From Pseudomonadota bacterium (lineage in GTDB: Bacteria; Pseudomonadota; Alphaproteobacteria; Rs-D84), in assembly GCA_030531915.1 (NCBI GenBank), contig JAUNMD010000001.1, forward strand, positions 1 through 18,444: a stretch of DNA of 18,444 nt, in the 5' to 3' direction. The position numbers and the translations under genes were made by a program. Under the pieces are notes generated by a model. It was not told where the DNA came from. It worked only from the letters and a program-made list of their open reading frames with translations, and made no database searches. Shown in pieces: positions 1 through 7,003 of the stretch. Position 1 is the first letter of the stretch, and each line of letters begins with the position of its first letter.

Positions 1-40
1 GCCTTTTATACGTAAAATGATCTGATAATTGTATTTTCAT
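1..40 (-). CDS. MATE family efflux transporter, N-terminal fragment (runs off the left edge)
   Basis: On the minus strand an ATG at 40-38 is preceded by a good Shine-Dalgarno sequence (AAAGGAAA, 52-45) and opens a frame reading MKIQLSDHFTYKR up to the window edge. From memory this start closely matches the conserved N-terminus of a group of multidrug/Na+ MATE transporters common in gut bacteria, where it is followed by the first membrane helix. Only 13 codons are visible, so the family call rests on that short match. The gene lies downstream of rho on the same strand, but the hairpin at 55-81 separates them. Confidence 0.55.
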   Translation of the reverse strand, partial: MKIQLSDHFTYKR

Positions 41-54
41 AATGTTTCCTTTAC

Positions 55-81
55 AAAAAACGGGGCATCGCCCCGTTTTTT
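55..81 (-). terminator. Intrinsic terminator of rho
   Basis: A six-pair stem, CGGGGC (61-66) with GCCCCG (70-75), has a three-base loop and is flanked by A6 and T6. It works on paper in both directions; on the minus strand it directly follows the rho stop codon. Confidence 0.85.
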
Positions 82-1348
82 ACTGATTCATGGAATTAAA
101 GAAATCTTCGTTCGTTTTAGTCAAACGTAATTTGTCCAACAGAAATTCCATGGCCTCTAATGTGCCCATTGGGTTGATGATACGGCGCAAGACGTACATT
201 TTTGACAATGTGTCTTTGCCCACCAACAGGTCTTCTTTGCGTGTGCCAGATTTCGTGATATCGATTGCCGGATACACGCGTTTGTCGGACAATTTTCTGT
301 CCAAGATAACTTCGCTGTTACCTGTTCCTTTGAACTCTTCGAAAATAACTTCGTCCATTTTTGAACCGGTATCGACCAGCGCAGTTGCAATGATGGTCAG
401 CGAACCGCCACCTTCGATATTACGGGCAGCACCAAAGAAACGCTTTGGACGTTGCAACGCATACGCATCAACACCACCGGTCAAAACCTTGCCACTGGAT
501 GGGACGCAGGTATTATATGCGCGACCCAAACGGGTGATGGAATCCAGCAAGATAACGACGTCTTGGCCGGCCTCTACCAAACGTTTGGCCTTTTCGATAA
601 CCATTTCGGCGACCTGAATATGACGCGCGGCGGGTTCGTCAAATGTGGACGAAATAACCTCACCCTTGACACTGCGCTGCATGTCGGTAACTTCTTCGGG
701 ACGTTCGTCAATCAGCAAAACAATCAGTTTTACATCTGGGTAATTTGTCGCAATGGAATGTGCGATGTTTTGCAACATAACGGTTTTACCGGTACGTGGT
801 GGCGCAACAATCAAACTGCGTTGACCCTTGCCCGTTGGGGAAATCAGGTCAATCACGCGCGCCGACAGATTGCGTCCCTTGTCCTTGTCATCGGGCACTT
901 CCATACGCAGCATTTCATCAGGATACAGTGGTGTCATATCGTCAAACGACACACGGTGACGCAATTTATCAGGATTGTCGCCATTTACGCGTTCAATCGT
1001 TTCCAATGCGAAATAGCGTTCTGATTCATTCTGGGGTGCTTGGATTTGCCCCTCGATATAATCGCCGGTTTTCAGACCGTACTTTTTAATCAAATTTGGC
1101 GACACATACAGATCGTCTGGGCCGGCCAGATAATTGCTTTCTGGCGCGCGCAGGAAACCAAAACCGTCCTGCATACGTTCCAAGACGCCGTCACCAATCA
1201 ATGTAATCTTGTTATCGGCGGCAAAAACGCGCATCACGGCAAAGCGCAGTTGCTGCACATTTAACTGTGATGGATTTTCAATACCCATATCTTCCGCCAT
1301 TTTCAGCAGTTGCTGTGGCGATTTCGCCTTTAATTCATTCACATGCAT
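80..1348 (-). CDS. rho: Transcription termination factor Rho
   Basis: Rho is the hexameric RNA-dependent ATPase/helicase that ends transcription at rut sites. The 422-residue product matches the usual length (about 420). Visible parts: N-terminal Rho domain; the cold-shock RNP1-like DGFGFLR (61-67) that binds RNA; Walker A APPRTGKT (182-189); [13 protein letters not shown] (211-223); the Walker B region [13 protein letters not shown] (264-276); and the [17 protein letters not shown] stretch near 313-329. I chose the ATG at 1348 because AAAAGGA lies about 8 bases upstream and MHVNELK is a typical Rho start. A frame open 33 codons further upstream covers the promoter and has no family resemblance. 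The gene has its own promoter (1419-1447) and terminator, and diverges from ssb. Confidence 0.97.
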   Translation of the reverse strand: MHVNELKAKSPQQLLKMAEDMGIENPSQLNVQQLRFAVMRVFAADNKITLIGDGVLERMQDGFGFLRAPESNYLAGPDDLYVSPNLIKKYGLKTGDYIEGQIQAPQNESERYFALETIERVNGDNPDKLRHRVSFDDMTPLYPDEMLRMEVPDDKDKGRNLSARVIDLISPTGKGQRSLIVAPPRTGKTVMLQNIAHSIATNYPDVKLIVLLIDERPEEVTDMQRSVKGEVISSTFDEPAARHIQVAEMVIEKAKRLVEAGQDVVILLDSITRLGRAYNTCVPSSGKVLTGGVDAYALQRPKRFFGAARNIEGGGSLTIIATALVDTGSKMDEVIFEEFKGTGNSEVILDRKLSDKRVYPAIDITKSGTRKEDLLVGKDTLSKMYVLRRIINPMGTLEAMEFLLDKLRLTKTNEDFFNSMNQ

Positions 1349-1418
1349 AAATAAATCCTTTTGTGGGGGTGGGCTGAATGCGGGAATCCGCGGCCCAAGT
1401 TGTCTTTCTGACCCACCT

Positions 1419-1447
1419 ATTATACGCATTTTAGGGCAAAAAGTCAA
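1419..1447 (-). promoter_or_regulatory. Promoter of rho
   Basis: On the minus strand TTGACT (1447-1442) is followed after 17 bases by TATAAT (1424-1419), a near-consensus sigma70-type promoter. The predicted start near 1412 gives a leader of about 64 bases with a C-rich stretch (1360-1370) before the Shine-Dalgarno sequence. Confidence 0.75.
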
Positions 1448-1493
1448 GAATTGTTATTTTTACTTGCTTTTTCGGCGCATAATTGCTCTCATT

Positions 1494-1499
1494 TAATAT
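1494..1499 (+). promoter_or_regulatory. Possible -10 element of ssb
   Basis: TAATAT lies about 12 bases before the ssb Shine-Dalgarno sequence and would give a short leader. No convincing -35 hexamer is seen at the right distance, so this is tentative. Confidence 0.35.
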
Positions 1500-1523
1500 A
1501 CAAGTAAAACAAAGGAAGTGAAT

Positions 1524-1982
1524 ATGGCAGGCAGCATAAATAAAGTGATATTGGTCGGTAATGTTGGTCAAGAACCACAGGTGCGCACAATGCAGAGTGG
1601 GCAAAAGGTTGTCAGTTTCTCGCTGGCGACATCTGACAGATGGCGTGACCGCGCAACCGGCGAACAGAAAGAACAGACAGAATGGCATCGCGTTGTAATC
1701 TTTAACCCAAATTTGGTAGAGGTTGCAGAACGCATGTTGCAAAAGGGTACAAAACTGTATTTGGAGGGTTCTTTGCGTACCCGCAAATGGCAGAATCAAC
1801 AAGGCGCAGATGTATTCACAACCGAAGTGGTCTTGAATCCATTTTCCGGCCAGATGGTAATTCTGTCGGGGGCCAAGAGTTTGGATTCCCAGAACATGGG
1901 TGGCGATATGGCGTCTGCACCGGCCGCCGCCGCGCGCGAAGAAATCCAGACAACACCACTGGACGACGAAATTCCATTCTAA
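1524..1982 (+). CDS. ssb: Single-stranded DNA-binding protein
   Basis: SSB coats single-stranded DNA and recruits replication and repair partners. The 152-residue product shows the OB fold at about 1-110 (start [15 protein letters not shown], then [10 protein letters not shown] and TEWHRVVIF), a short Ala/Gln-rich linker, and the acidic tip DDEIPF that binds partner proteins. An in-frame GTG lies two codons upstream (1518), but the ATG at 1524 fits better: AAAGGA (1511-1516) then sits 7 bases away, and MAGS is the usual family start. The gene diverges from rho and ends at a strong terminator, so it is probably monocistronic. Confidence 0.97.
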   Translation: MAGSINKVILVGNVGQEPQVRTMQSGQKVVSFSLATSDRWRDRATGEQKEQTEWHRVVIFNPNLVEVAERMLQKGTKLYLEGSLRTRKWQNQQGADVFTTEVVLNPFSGQMVILSGAKSLDSQNMGGDMASAPAAAAREEIQTTPLDDEIPF

Positions 1983-2000
1983 ACGGAATGAAAATCAAAA

Positions 2001-2029
2001 AACAAACGCGCCACACCGGCGCGTTTTTT
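2001..2029 (+). terminator. Intrinsic terminator after ssb
   Basis: CGCGCC (2007-2012) pairs with GGCGCG (2018-2023) around a five-base loop, followed by T6. Confidence 0.85.
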
Positions 2030-2081
2030 GTGGCAGATATGTGTTTATGAAAAAGTGCCCATGGATTTTGGCGTGATTTGC

Positions 2082-2110
2082 TTGAAAATCGAAAATAAAA
2101 GTACTACAAT
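2082..2110 (+). promoter_or_regulatory. Promoter of the DUF308 gene
   Basis: TTGAAA (2082-2087), a 17-base spacer and TACAAT (2105-2110) make a near-consensus promoter. The predicted start near 2117 gives a leader of about 24 bases with a Shine-Dalgarno sequence. Confidence 0.75.
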
Positions 2111-2140
2111 AGCCACATCAACAGGAAAGGGAGTTGCATT

Positions 2141-2785
2141 ATGCCAAAGAAAGAACCGGTTAAAAAATCTGCGCCAAAGCGCGTGCGGAATGTGCGCAGT
2201 CGTCGCACAGAATCTGATCCAATCGCGGCCGCGGTTGAACGTATGTATAATAAATCCGCACCATTGTTGGTATGCGAAGGGTTGTTGTTTGGTATTGCGG
2301 CAATTTGGATGTTTATCAATCCTGTTGCAATTTTGAACGTGCTGACATTCGTCATTGGTATCGGTTTGATACTGTTTGGTTTGTATCGCACGATTTCGGG
2401 TTTTATTGTATCGCGTAATATCGGTGGTGGCTGGATTGACGTGATATTTGGTCTGGTAAATATTGCGTTGGGTGTTGTGTTCTGTGTGTACCCAACGGGT
2501 TCTATTATCGGACTGACATTGATTTTCGTGGTGCTGTTTTTGTTCAAGGCACTGCGTGCGCTGGTGTTCGCCATCAATATGGCGCGCGCCCGTTTTGGTC
2601 ATTGGGTAATTGACCTGATTATCGCAGTTGCGCTGGTCGCGCTGGCGGTGGCATTGTTGTTCTGGCCATTGGCGGCACCAATCGCGATTGTGTATTATTT
2701 GGCGATTACATTGTTGCTGTATGCAGCATCAGATATATACATGTATATCGAATTGCTGAAACTGAAACGCAACGTACTGAGTTAA
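2141..2785 (+). CDS. HdeD/DUF308-like membrane protein
   Basis: The 214-residue protein begins with a strongly basic cytoplasmic tail (about residues 1-40: many Lys and Arg, PKKEPVKKSAPKR). About six hydrophobic segments follow up to about residue 200, then a short charged end (LLKLKRN). The order of short helices with small polar turns, such as GLILFGLYRTISGF and WIDVIFGLVNIALGVVFCVYP, resembles the DUF308 (HdeD) family. In enterobacteria that family is linked to acid resistance, but its molecular function is not settled. AAAGGGAG lies 7 bases before the ATG. The gene has its own promoter and terminator and no obvious partner. The long basic tail is unusual for HdeD; whether it binds anything is unknown. 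Confidence 0.72.
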   Translation: MPKKEPVKKSAPKRVRNVRSRRTESDPIAAAVERMYNKSAPLLVCEGLLFGIAAIWMFINPVAILNVLTFVIGIGLILFGLYRTISGFIVSRNIGGGWIDVIFGLVNIALGVVFCVYPTGSIIGLTLIFVVLFLFKALRALVFAINMARARFGHWVIDLIIAVALVALAVALLFWPLAAPIAIVYYLAITLLLYAASDIYMYIELLKLKRNVLS

Positions 2786-2800
2786 CAAATCAACGGATAA

Positions 2801-2829
2801 AACGCCGCCCATTTGGGCGGTGTTTTTTT
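2801..2829 (+). terminator. Intrinsic terminator after the DUF308 gene
   Basis: CGCCGCCC (2803-2810) pairs with GGGCGGTG (2815-2822; one G-T pair) around ATTT, followed by T7. Confidence 0.85.
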
Positions 2830-2845
2830 GTGATTTATGCAAAAC

Positions 2846-2874
2846 TTGAAATTTGCGGAAAGATAGTATAGAAT
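2846..2874 (+). promoter_or_regulatory. Promoter of tRNA-Arg
   Basis: TTGAAA (2846-2851), a 17-base spacer and TAGAAT (2869-2874) end 9 bases before the mature tRNA 5' end. Confidence 0.7.
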
Positions 2875-2883
2875 AGGGGCTGT

Positions 2884-2960
2884 GCGCCCTTAGCCCAGCT
2901 GGATAGAGCATCGGATTTCTAATCCGCAGGTCGCAGGTTCGAATCCTGCAGGGCGCGCCA
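2884..2960 (+). tRNA. tRNA-Arg, anticodon TCT, CCA encoded
   Basis: This 77-base cloverleaf has acceptor stem GCGCCCT/AGGGCGC, discriminator G and an encoded CCA (2958-2960). The anticodon loop TTTCTAA puts TCT at 2918-2920, so it reads AGA/AGG arginine codons. The T arm is GCAGG-TTCGAAT-CCTGC. The D stem has one C-A mismatch (GCCC with GAGC), and the outermost anticodon-stem pair is T-C. Both are mild; the body otherwise resembles E. coli tRNA-Arg(UCU). Its 3' half from 2942 onward recurs 159 bp downstream. Confidence 0.95.
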
Positions 2961-2987
2961 AGATAAAATGCGCAGTCACAGTATTTG
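2942..2987 (+). repeat. Direct repeat, copy 1: tRNA-Arg 3' end plus flank
   Basis: These 46 bases cover the second half of the T loop, the 3' T stem, the acceptor strand, CCA and 27 bases of flank. They recur at 3101-3146 with two mismatches (2973 C to T, 2984 T to G). Confidence 0.9.
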
Positions 2988-3100
2988 CATGTTGCAGGGA
3001 ACTTAGATTCGAACCTGCGACAGGGAGCGGTTCGACCCGACGCAAAAAGGCGGAAACGCGCCGGTCGCCGACAGGCGATTTTGCAAGGGCGGCGTCATCC
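2988..3100. other. 113-bp insert between the tRNA-end repeats
   Basis: No convincing gene. It contains GATTCGAACCTGCGAC (3006-3021), the exact reverse complement of the tRNA T arm at 2930-2945, and a second T-arm-like stretch CGGTTCGACCCG near 3029-3040. A short hairpin TCGCC-GACA-GGCGA (3065-3078) followed by TTTT could end the tRNA transcript. The minus-strand frame across it is an artefact of the tRNA sequence. Confidence 0.6.
3065..3082 (+). terminator. Weak candidate terminator of the tRNA-Arg transcript
   Basis: Five-pair stem TCGCC/GGCGA with GACA loop, followed by only four T. No other terminator is seen between the tRNA and the next gene. Confidence 0.3.
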
Positions 3101-3146
3101 AATCCTGCAGGGCGCGCCAAGATAAAATGCGTAGTCACAGTAGTTG
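3101..3146 (+). repeat. Direct repeat, copy 2: partial tRNA-Arg 3' end
   Basis: This is the second copy of the tRNA 3' end, CCA and flank, without the 5' tRNA body, so it cannot make a tRNA. Its right edge carries the -35 of a candidate promoter for the next gene. Confidence 0.9.
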
Positions 3147-3172
3147 TATTGCGTCAAGATACAAAATATAAA
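3144..3172 (+). promoter_or_regulatory. Candidate promoter of the APH-fold gene
   Basis: TTGTAT (3144-3149), a 17-base spacer and TATAAA (3167-3172). The predicted start near 3179 leaves about 35 bases before the chosen ATG. The -35 begins inside repeat copy 2. Confidence 0.5.
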
Positions 3173-3213
3173 TGCGCTGGGAATGCGCAAATTTTTTTAT
3201 AATGGGGACGAAA

Positions 3214-4143
3214 ATGGCACAGCAAGATATTGTTGCTTTCTTGGAGAAAAATTACCCGAACGAAAAGATTAAATATTTGGGGCAGGGCAGTGATTCTGAT
3301 GCGTTTCGTGTTGGTACGCGCGTGTTTCGTTTTACCAGTAAAAATATTTCTATCTATGCCAAGGATGCAGATATCTGCCACTTTGTTCAACCATACGTTG
3401 ATGTCCAAGTGCCTGATATTCAAATTGTTCATCGCGATGGATTTCAATATGCTGTGCATGAAATGCTGATGGGTGAACGTTGGTCGTGGCACAAGTTTCA
3501 GTTTTCGCCTGCGCGCCAGCGCAACCTGGCGCGGTCGGCGGCGCAATTTTTGGCCCAGTTGCATTCGATTGATACGGATGCGCTGGTGCGTGCCGTGCCC
3601 GCGGTGCGTGATAGTGTGCCATACATTGATTTTGATTTGGTTGTGCCGTATTTGAAACCTTTTATGACCGCGCGCCAGTTGCGTCGTTTTCGCGAAATGT
3701 ACAATCGTGTTGTAAATGCGTCGATTGATAAATCTGATATGGTGTTGGTTCACATGGGATTAAAGGGTGCAAATTCCGTTGTGTATCCCGATGGTCGGTT
3801 AAAGGGTGTGTTTGATTTCTGTAATTGTGGCATATATGAACGCGGACGCGATTTGGTTCTGTTTTCTTTGTCGCGCAATGGGCGGCTGTATCGCGAATTT
3901 TTGCGCGAGTATCAACGGCAGACGGGCGTGCGCGTGTCGCGCAAGCATATTCGCGAATTGGCGTTGGTGGAATTTCTGTGGGCCAAGCGTTGGTATGTTG
4001 GTGACGTATTCAGTCCAATCGGTGCGAATGTTGTGGCGCGCAATGTTGGATTGGTGTTGATGCATTTCTATCATTTGCCAGAAATTATGAAACCGTTGGT
4101 GCGCGTGTTTATGAAAGTGCATGCGCGTATGATGCGGAAATAG
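3214..4143 (+). CDS. APH/choline-kinase-fold protein with a degenerate catalytic loop
   Basis: The 309-residue protein has the aminoglycoside-phosphotransferase kinase layout. There is a nucleotide-loop-like YLGQGSDSDAFRVG (21-34) with VFRF after it, and a hinge region near HEMLMGERW. The catalytic segment is VLVHMGLKGANSVV, where the family normally has HGDLHPGN. GVFDFCNCGIYERGRDL stands where IDFG/DxxxGDPxxDL is normal. The expected catalytic Asp is Gly (G182); His180, Asn187 and the metal-binding Asp201 remain. This points to a pseudokinase or a diverged kinase; the substrate is unknown. I chose the ATG at 3214 because GGGGA is 5 bases upstream; in-frame ATGs at 3202 and 3172 lack such a site. 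The gene stands alone, between the tRNA repeat and tspO. Confidence 0.7.
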   Translation: MAQQDIVAFLEKNYPNEKIKYLGQGSDSDAFRVGTRVFRFTSKNISIYAKDADICHFVQPYVDVQVPDIQIVHRDGFQYAVHEMLMGERWSWHKFQFSPARQRNLARSAAQFLAQLHSIDTDALVRAVPAVRDSVPYIDFDLVVPYLKPFMTARQLRRFREMYNRVVNASIDKSDMVLVHMGLKGANSVVYPDGRLKGVFDFCNCGIYERGRDLVLFSLSRNGRLYREFLREYQRQTGVRVSRKHIRELALVEFLWAKRWYVGDVFSPIGANVVARNVGLVLMHFYHLPEIMKPLVRVFMKVHARMMRK

Positions 4144-4178
4144 AATTTGTTCCTGTGGCGGTCGACGTGGTGTGCGCG

Positions 4179-4184
4179 TATAAT
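4179..4184 (+). promoter_or_regulatory. Probable -10 element of tspO
   Basis: A perfect TATAAT lies 17 bases before the tspO Shine-Dalgarno sequence. No good -35 is visible. Confidence 0.45.
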
Positions 4185-4215
4185 GTGCGTGTACAGAGTT
4201 CAAAGGAGAGCCCAC

Positions 4216-4689
4216 ATGCGACGCGTTTTTCAATTTATCTTTGCAATGATTGTTTCTTTTATCCCAGGGGCGATTGGCAGTATGTATTCGCCGAATGGGG
4301 CGTCTGATGCGTGGTATAATATGCTGAACAAATCCATTGTGACGCCCGACGGTTGGGTGTTTGCATTGGCGTGGGCGATTTTGTATGCGTTGCTTGGGAT
4401 TGCATTATTCTTGGTCATACGAAATGAAAAAACACGTTTGTCCAAGGGGCGTGCGTATCTGTTATTCTTGGCCCAGATGGTGTTGAATGCGTTGTGGTCA
4501 TATGCATTCTTTGGCGCGCACATGATGGGTTGGGCGTTGGTTGTGCTGATTGCGCTGATATTCGTGGCAACCCTGATGATGCGTGCGTTTCGTCCGTTTT
4601 CCAAGTGGGCGTCGTATCTGGTTTGGCCATATATTATTTGGATGATTTTTGCGGCGTACCTGAATATCGCATTCATATGGTTGAATTGA
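4216..4689 (+). CDS. tspO: TspO/MBR family membrane protein
   Basis: TspO proteins are five-helix membrane proteins that bind porphyrins and related ligands; in alphaproteobacteria they affect tetrapyrrole and stress regulation. The 157-residue product has the expected length and the family motifs TPDGWVFALAWAILY (43-57), LNALWSYAFFG (90-100) and WPYIIWMIFAAYLN (137-150), with five hydrophobic stretches. The ATG at 4216 is chosen because AAAGGAGA (4202-4209) lies 6 bases upstream. A longer frame from 4147 runs through the promoter and lacks family similarity. The gene ends TGA TAA and is followed at once by a terminator shared with the convergent ftsB-like gene. It appears to be a single-gene unit. 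Confidence 0.9.
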   Translation: MRRVFQFIFAMIVSFIPGAIGSMYSPNGASDAWYNMLNKSIVTPDGWVFALAWAILYALLGIALFLVIRNEKTRLSKGRAYLLFLAQMVLNALWSYAFFGAHMMGWALVVLIALIFVATLMMRAFRPFSKWASYLVWPYIIWMIFAAYLNIAFIWLN

Positions 4690-4694
4690 TAAAG

Positions 4695-4723
4695 AAAAAA
4701 TCCCACGCAATGTGGGACTTTTT
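4695..4723. terminator. Bidirectional terminator between tspO and the ftsB-like gene
   Basis: TCCCAC (4701-4706) pairs with GTGGGA (4712-4717) around GCAAT, with A6 to the left and T5 to the right. It overlaps the last codons of the minus-strand gene. Confidence 0.8.
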
Positions 4724-5048
4724 ATATCTTTAATATCTTGAATTTTGGATCGCCGACGTTCAGGTATTTTAATCCCAATTCTTCGACATAATCAGAACTA
4801 TAATGTTGCAGTAAATCGATATGTCGGTTCAGTGTGTTTAATTTTTCCTGTTCCGCCATCAGTTGTGTTTCCTCTGTATTCAGACGCCATATGTTCACGA
4901 TGAATTTCTGGACATTGACCGTGCCCCAGAATATGCGCACAAACATAAACAGCGCAAACGCCAACATCAGAATGCCAACCTTGCCCCGCCAACCGGCCGT
5001 CCACGCGCGCCCGATGAATCCAAAGAAATTTTTGATTTTTTCCCTCAT
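4722..5048 (-). CDS. FtsB/DivIC-like septum formation initiator protein
   Basis: This small bitopic membrane protein is probably the FtsB-type partner of FtsL and FtsQ in the divisome. Counted from MREKIK it has 108 residues: a basic cytoplasmic start, one membrane helix near 22-43 (VGILMLAFALFMFVRIFW), a helical, probably coiled-coil stretch (RLNTEETQLMAEQEKLNTL) and the family-like end SSDYVEELGLKYLNVGDPKFKI. An in-frame ATG three codons upstream (5057) is possible. I prefer 5048 because the -10 TATAAT (5061-5056) ends 7 bases before it, so the mRNA would start at this ATG; neither start has a Shine-Dalgarno sequence. The N-terminal cytoplasmic tail is longer than in typical FtsB. It diverges from dus. 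Confidence 0.75.
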   Translation of the reverse strand: MREKIKNFFGFIGRAWTAGWRGKVGILMLAFALFMFVRIFWGTVNVQKFIVNIWRLNTEETQLMAEQEKLNTLNRHIDLLQHYSSDYVEELGLKYLNVGDPKFKILKI

Positions 5049-5060
5049 AGATGGCATTAT
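5032..5060 (+). promoter_or_regulatory. Promoter of dus, predicted leaderless
   Basis: TTGATT (5032-5037), a 17-base spacer and CATTAT (5055-5060) are followed by 7 bases and the dus ATG. Its -10 overlaps that of the opposite promoter (TATAAT, 5061-5056). Confidence 0.5.
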
Positions 5061-5085
5061 ATCATAAATGTTTAGTGATAATCAA
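5056..5085 (-). promoter_or_regulatory. Promoter of the ftsB-like gene, predicted leaderless
   Basis: On the minus strand TTGATT (5085-5080), an 18-base spacer and TATAAT (5061-5056) are followed by 7 bases and the ATG at 5048. Confidence 0.55.
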
Positions 5086-5991
5086 ATTTTTGCTGCACCG
5101 TTGGCGGGAATTACTGATCGGCCGTTTCGGCGGGTCTTGCGTGCGTTTGCACCAAATGCGCCGTTGGTGACGGAAATGATTTCGTGCCATTCGTTGGTGG
5201 CGGCACATAAAAATTGCCCACGTAATTTTGACAGATATGACGATGAAGGGCCGGTCGGCGCACAGATTTTTGGTGCGAATGTCGCACTGATGGCGGACGC
5301 GGCGCGAATCTTGCAAGATGCGGGGGCGCGGTGGATTGATATCAATATGGGATGTCCTGTGCCAAAGGTTGCAACGCGCGCGGGGGCGGGTGCGTTCCTG
5401 ATGCGTGATCATGCGTTGGCGGGGCGGATTATGTCGGCGGTTGTGCGTGCGGTGGAAATTCCAGTGTCTGTGAAAACTCGCTTGGGCTGGGACGACCAGA
5501 ATCGTGATTGGGCGGATTTAGTGCGGATTGCAGCGGACAGTGGTGTGAAATTTGCAACGTTACACGGACGCACACGTGCCCAGTTATATGTTGGGCCGGC
5601 GGTGCACCCAGATGTGTCAGATGCCCTGATTCCAATTATCGCAAATGGCGATATTGCGACCGCACAGGACGCCGCAGAAATGGAAAAATTGGGATATGCC
5701 GGTGTGATGATTGGGCGTGCAATGCTGGGGCGGCCGTGGGTATTGGGGCAAATTGCGGGTCGCGAATGCGCGCCGGAAAATGTTGGCGATGTGGTGCTGC
5801 GCCATCTGCAATACGCGATTGAATATTACGGGCCATCGGTGGCCGTGCCCATGTTTCGCAAGCATGCGGCATGGTATTCTGCGGGGCGACCAAATTCATC
5901 GGATTTTCGTATTCGTGTGAACCAGATAACAGATGCGGACGCGTTGCGTGATGCTATTCGCGAATTTTGGGGTTGCGTTGCCGAAATATAG
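5068..5991 (+). CDS. dus: tRNA-dihydrouridine synthase, DusB-like
   Basis: Dus enzymes are FMN proteins that reduce uridines in the D loop of tRNA with NADPH. The 307 residues show the FMN-barrel start APLAGITDRPFR (10-21), the active-site cysteine in DINMGCPVPK (C96), KTRLGWDDQNRD (136-147), LHGRTRAQ (165-172), the phosphate-binding IANGDI and GRAMLGRPW, and the C-terminal helical RKHAAWYSAG (264-273). That last motif resembles the RKH..WY..G element of DusB. No Shine-Dalgarno sequence precedes the ATG; the promoter position suggests a leaderless mRNA. The rodZ-like gene follows on the same strand 35 bases later, with its own candidate promoter overlapping the end of dus. The choice of DusB over other Dus subtypes is less certain than the family. 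Confidence 0.92.
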   Translation: MFSDNQIFAAPLAGITDRPFRRVLRAFAPNAPLVTEMISCHSLVAAHKNCPRNFDRYDDEGPVGAQIFGANVALMADAARILQDAGARWIDINMGCPVPKVATRAGAGAFLMRDHALAGRIMSAVVRAVEIPVSVKTRLGWDDQNRDWADLVRIAADSGVKFATLHGRTRAQLYVGPAVHPDVSDALIPIIANGDIATAQDAAEMEKLGYAGVMIGRAMLGRPWVLGQIAGRECAPENVGDVVLRHLQYAIEYYGPSVAVPMFRKHAAWYSAGRPNSSDFRIRVNQITDADALRDAIREFWGCVAEI

Positions 5992-6000
5992 GTTTATGAT
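5973..6000 (+). promoter_or_regulatory. Candidate promoter of the rodZ-like gene
   Basis: TTGCGT (5973-5978), a 16-base spacer and TATGAT (5995-6000) overlap the 3' end of dus. Confidence 0.4.
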
Positions 6001-6026
6001 AGGGTGTAACAAGGGAAAAGACAGAA

Positions 6027-6917
6027 ATGACAGACATGAATGAAAATAACACAGATGTTCAGGTTGAATTGACGGTTGGTGAAATTCTGCGCAATGCGCG
6101 TACAACCGGTCGCCGTAAACGTGAAATTCCGACTATTTCCAAACAGTTGTGCATTCGCGAAGAATTTTTGCAGGCATTGGAAGATGGTAATTACAGCGTG
6201 ATTCCAGAACCTGTTTATATTTTGGGTTTTGCGCGTAATTATGCGATGGAATTGGGTTTGAATCCGGACGAAATCGTGAACAAGTTAAAACACGAAATGG
6301 GTCTGTCGAACGAATGTCAAATTCATTCTGACAAAGAAGACAAAAATGACGCGTCTGCGGCGACGTGTGAAACAAATGTGCATCATAATGCGGGCGCATC
6401 GGTGCGTGAAATGTTTGCGGCCGCGTGGGCGTACGTTCGTGCGCACTGGAAATGGTTCGTGGCGGGCGTGGTTGCACTGATTTTGATGATTGTGCTGGTG
6501 GTTGTTTTGGCGTCGGGTGCGGCGGACGAAGATGCGCCAGCGGACACGTCTGTGGTGGACAATACGGTTGTCGCGGTCAGCACAGAGCCCGCATACAACG
6601 TTGCGGTGCGTGAACGTTTTGGTACGGACAATCGCGCCAAGGCAAATGTTATTTTGCAGGCGAATCGTGATGCCAATGAAACCGGCGCATGGGTAGAGGT
6701 CAAAGATGCCCGTGGTCGCACGGAACTGAGCCGCGTTTTGTTGCCTGGGGACGTTTATTATGTGCCTGCGGGTGGCAAATATACCGCAACATTCGGTAAT
6801 GCCGGCGGGATTGATATCTGGGTAAATGGCAAGTTAGCACCAAAGGTTGGTGCAAATCATGCCCGTAAAAGTGGAATTATTCTGAGCCCTGAAAAATTGA
6901 TGGCAACAGCAGAATAA
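6027..6917 (+). CDS. RodZ-like protein: helix-turn-helix, membrane anchor, DUF4115
   Basis: RodZ links the MreB cytoskeleton to the cell-wall elongation machinery. The 296 residues show a cytoplasmic helix-turn-helix of the HTH_25/Cro type ([56 protein letters not shown], 17-78). A linker, one membrane helix (about 143-163) and a periplasmic DUF4115 domain follow (about 200-290: [28 protein letters not shown], then [14 protein letters not shown]). This domain order and the C-terminal motifs match alphaproteobacterial RodZ-type proteins, where some are annotated only as HTH proteins. AAGGGA lies 10 bases before the ATG; another ATG follows three codons later. A hairpin after the stop separates it from uvrA. 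Confidence 0.82.
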   Translation: MTDMNENNTDVQVELTVGEILRNARTTGRRKREIPTISKQLCIREEFLQALEDGNYSVIPEPVYILGFARNYAMELGLNPDEIVNKLKHEMGLSNECQIHSDKEDKNDASAATCETNVHHNAGASVREMFAAAWAYVRAHWKWFVAGVVALILMIVLVVVLASGAADEDAPADTSVVDNTVVAVSTEPAYNVAVRERFGTDNRAKANVILQANRDANETGAWVEVKDARGRTELSRVLLPGDVYYVPAGGKYTATFGNAGGIDIWVNGKLAPKVGANHARKSGIILSPEKLMATAE

Positions 6918-6940
6918 CAACCAAGTTCAAGAATAAATTC

Positions 6941-6965
6941 AGGGGCGAAAGAAATTTCGCCCTTT
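6941..6965 (+). terminator. Terminator after the rodZ-like gene
   Basis: GGGCGAAA (6943-6950) pairs with TTTCGCCC (6955-6962) around a GAAA loop, followed by a short T-rich tail. Confidence 0.65.
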
Positions 6966-6968
6966 GTA

Positions 6969-6996
6969 TTGAAAAACGCGATATTTTTTCTATATT
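6969..6996 (+). promoter_or_regulatory. Promoter of uvrA, predicted leaderless
   Basis: TTGAAA (6969-6974), a 16-base spacer and TATATT (6991-6996) are followed by exactly 7 bases and the uvrA ATG. No Shine-Dalgarno sequence is present. No LexA-like palindrome is obvious here. Confidence 0.65.
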
Positions 6997-7003
6997 TAAC
7001 ATC

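Noticed and set aside
1349..1447. N-terminal extension of rho by 33 codons
   Set aside because: It covers the promoter TATAAT and -35, has no start-site signals and no Rho similarity.
2045..2602. Long minus-strand frames opposite the DUF308 gene
   Set aside because: Shadows of the plus-strand gene; His/Asn/Gln-rich low-quality sequence without a ribosome site or family match.
2890..3138. Minus-strand 82-codon frame across the tRNA and repeats
   Set aside because: Its GFEPATCGLEIRCS-like text is the reverse reading of the tRNA, a well-known false protein.
2942..3146. Complete integrated element at the tRNA
   Set aside because: Only 113 bp lie between the repeats; no integrase or other gene fits.
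3198..3203. TATAAT as the -10 of the APH-fold gene
   Set aside because: No -35 at a suitable distance, and the start would fall next to the Shine-Dalgarno-like GGGGA; the promoter at 3144-3172 fits better.
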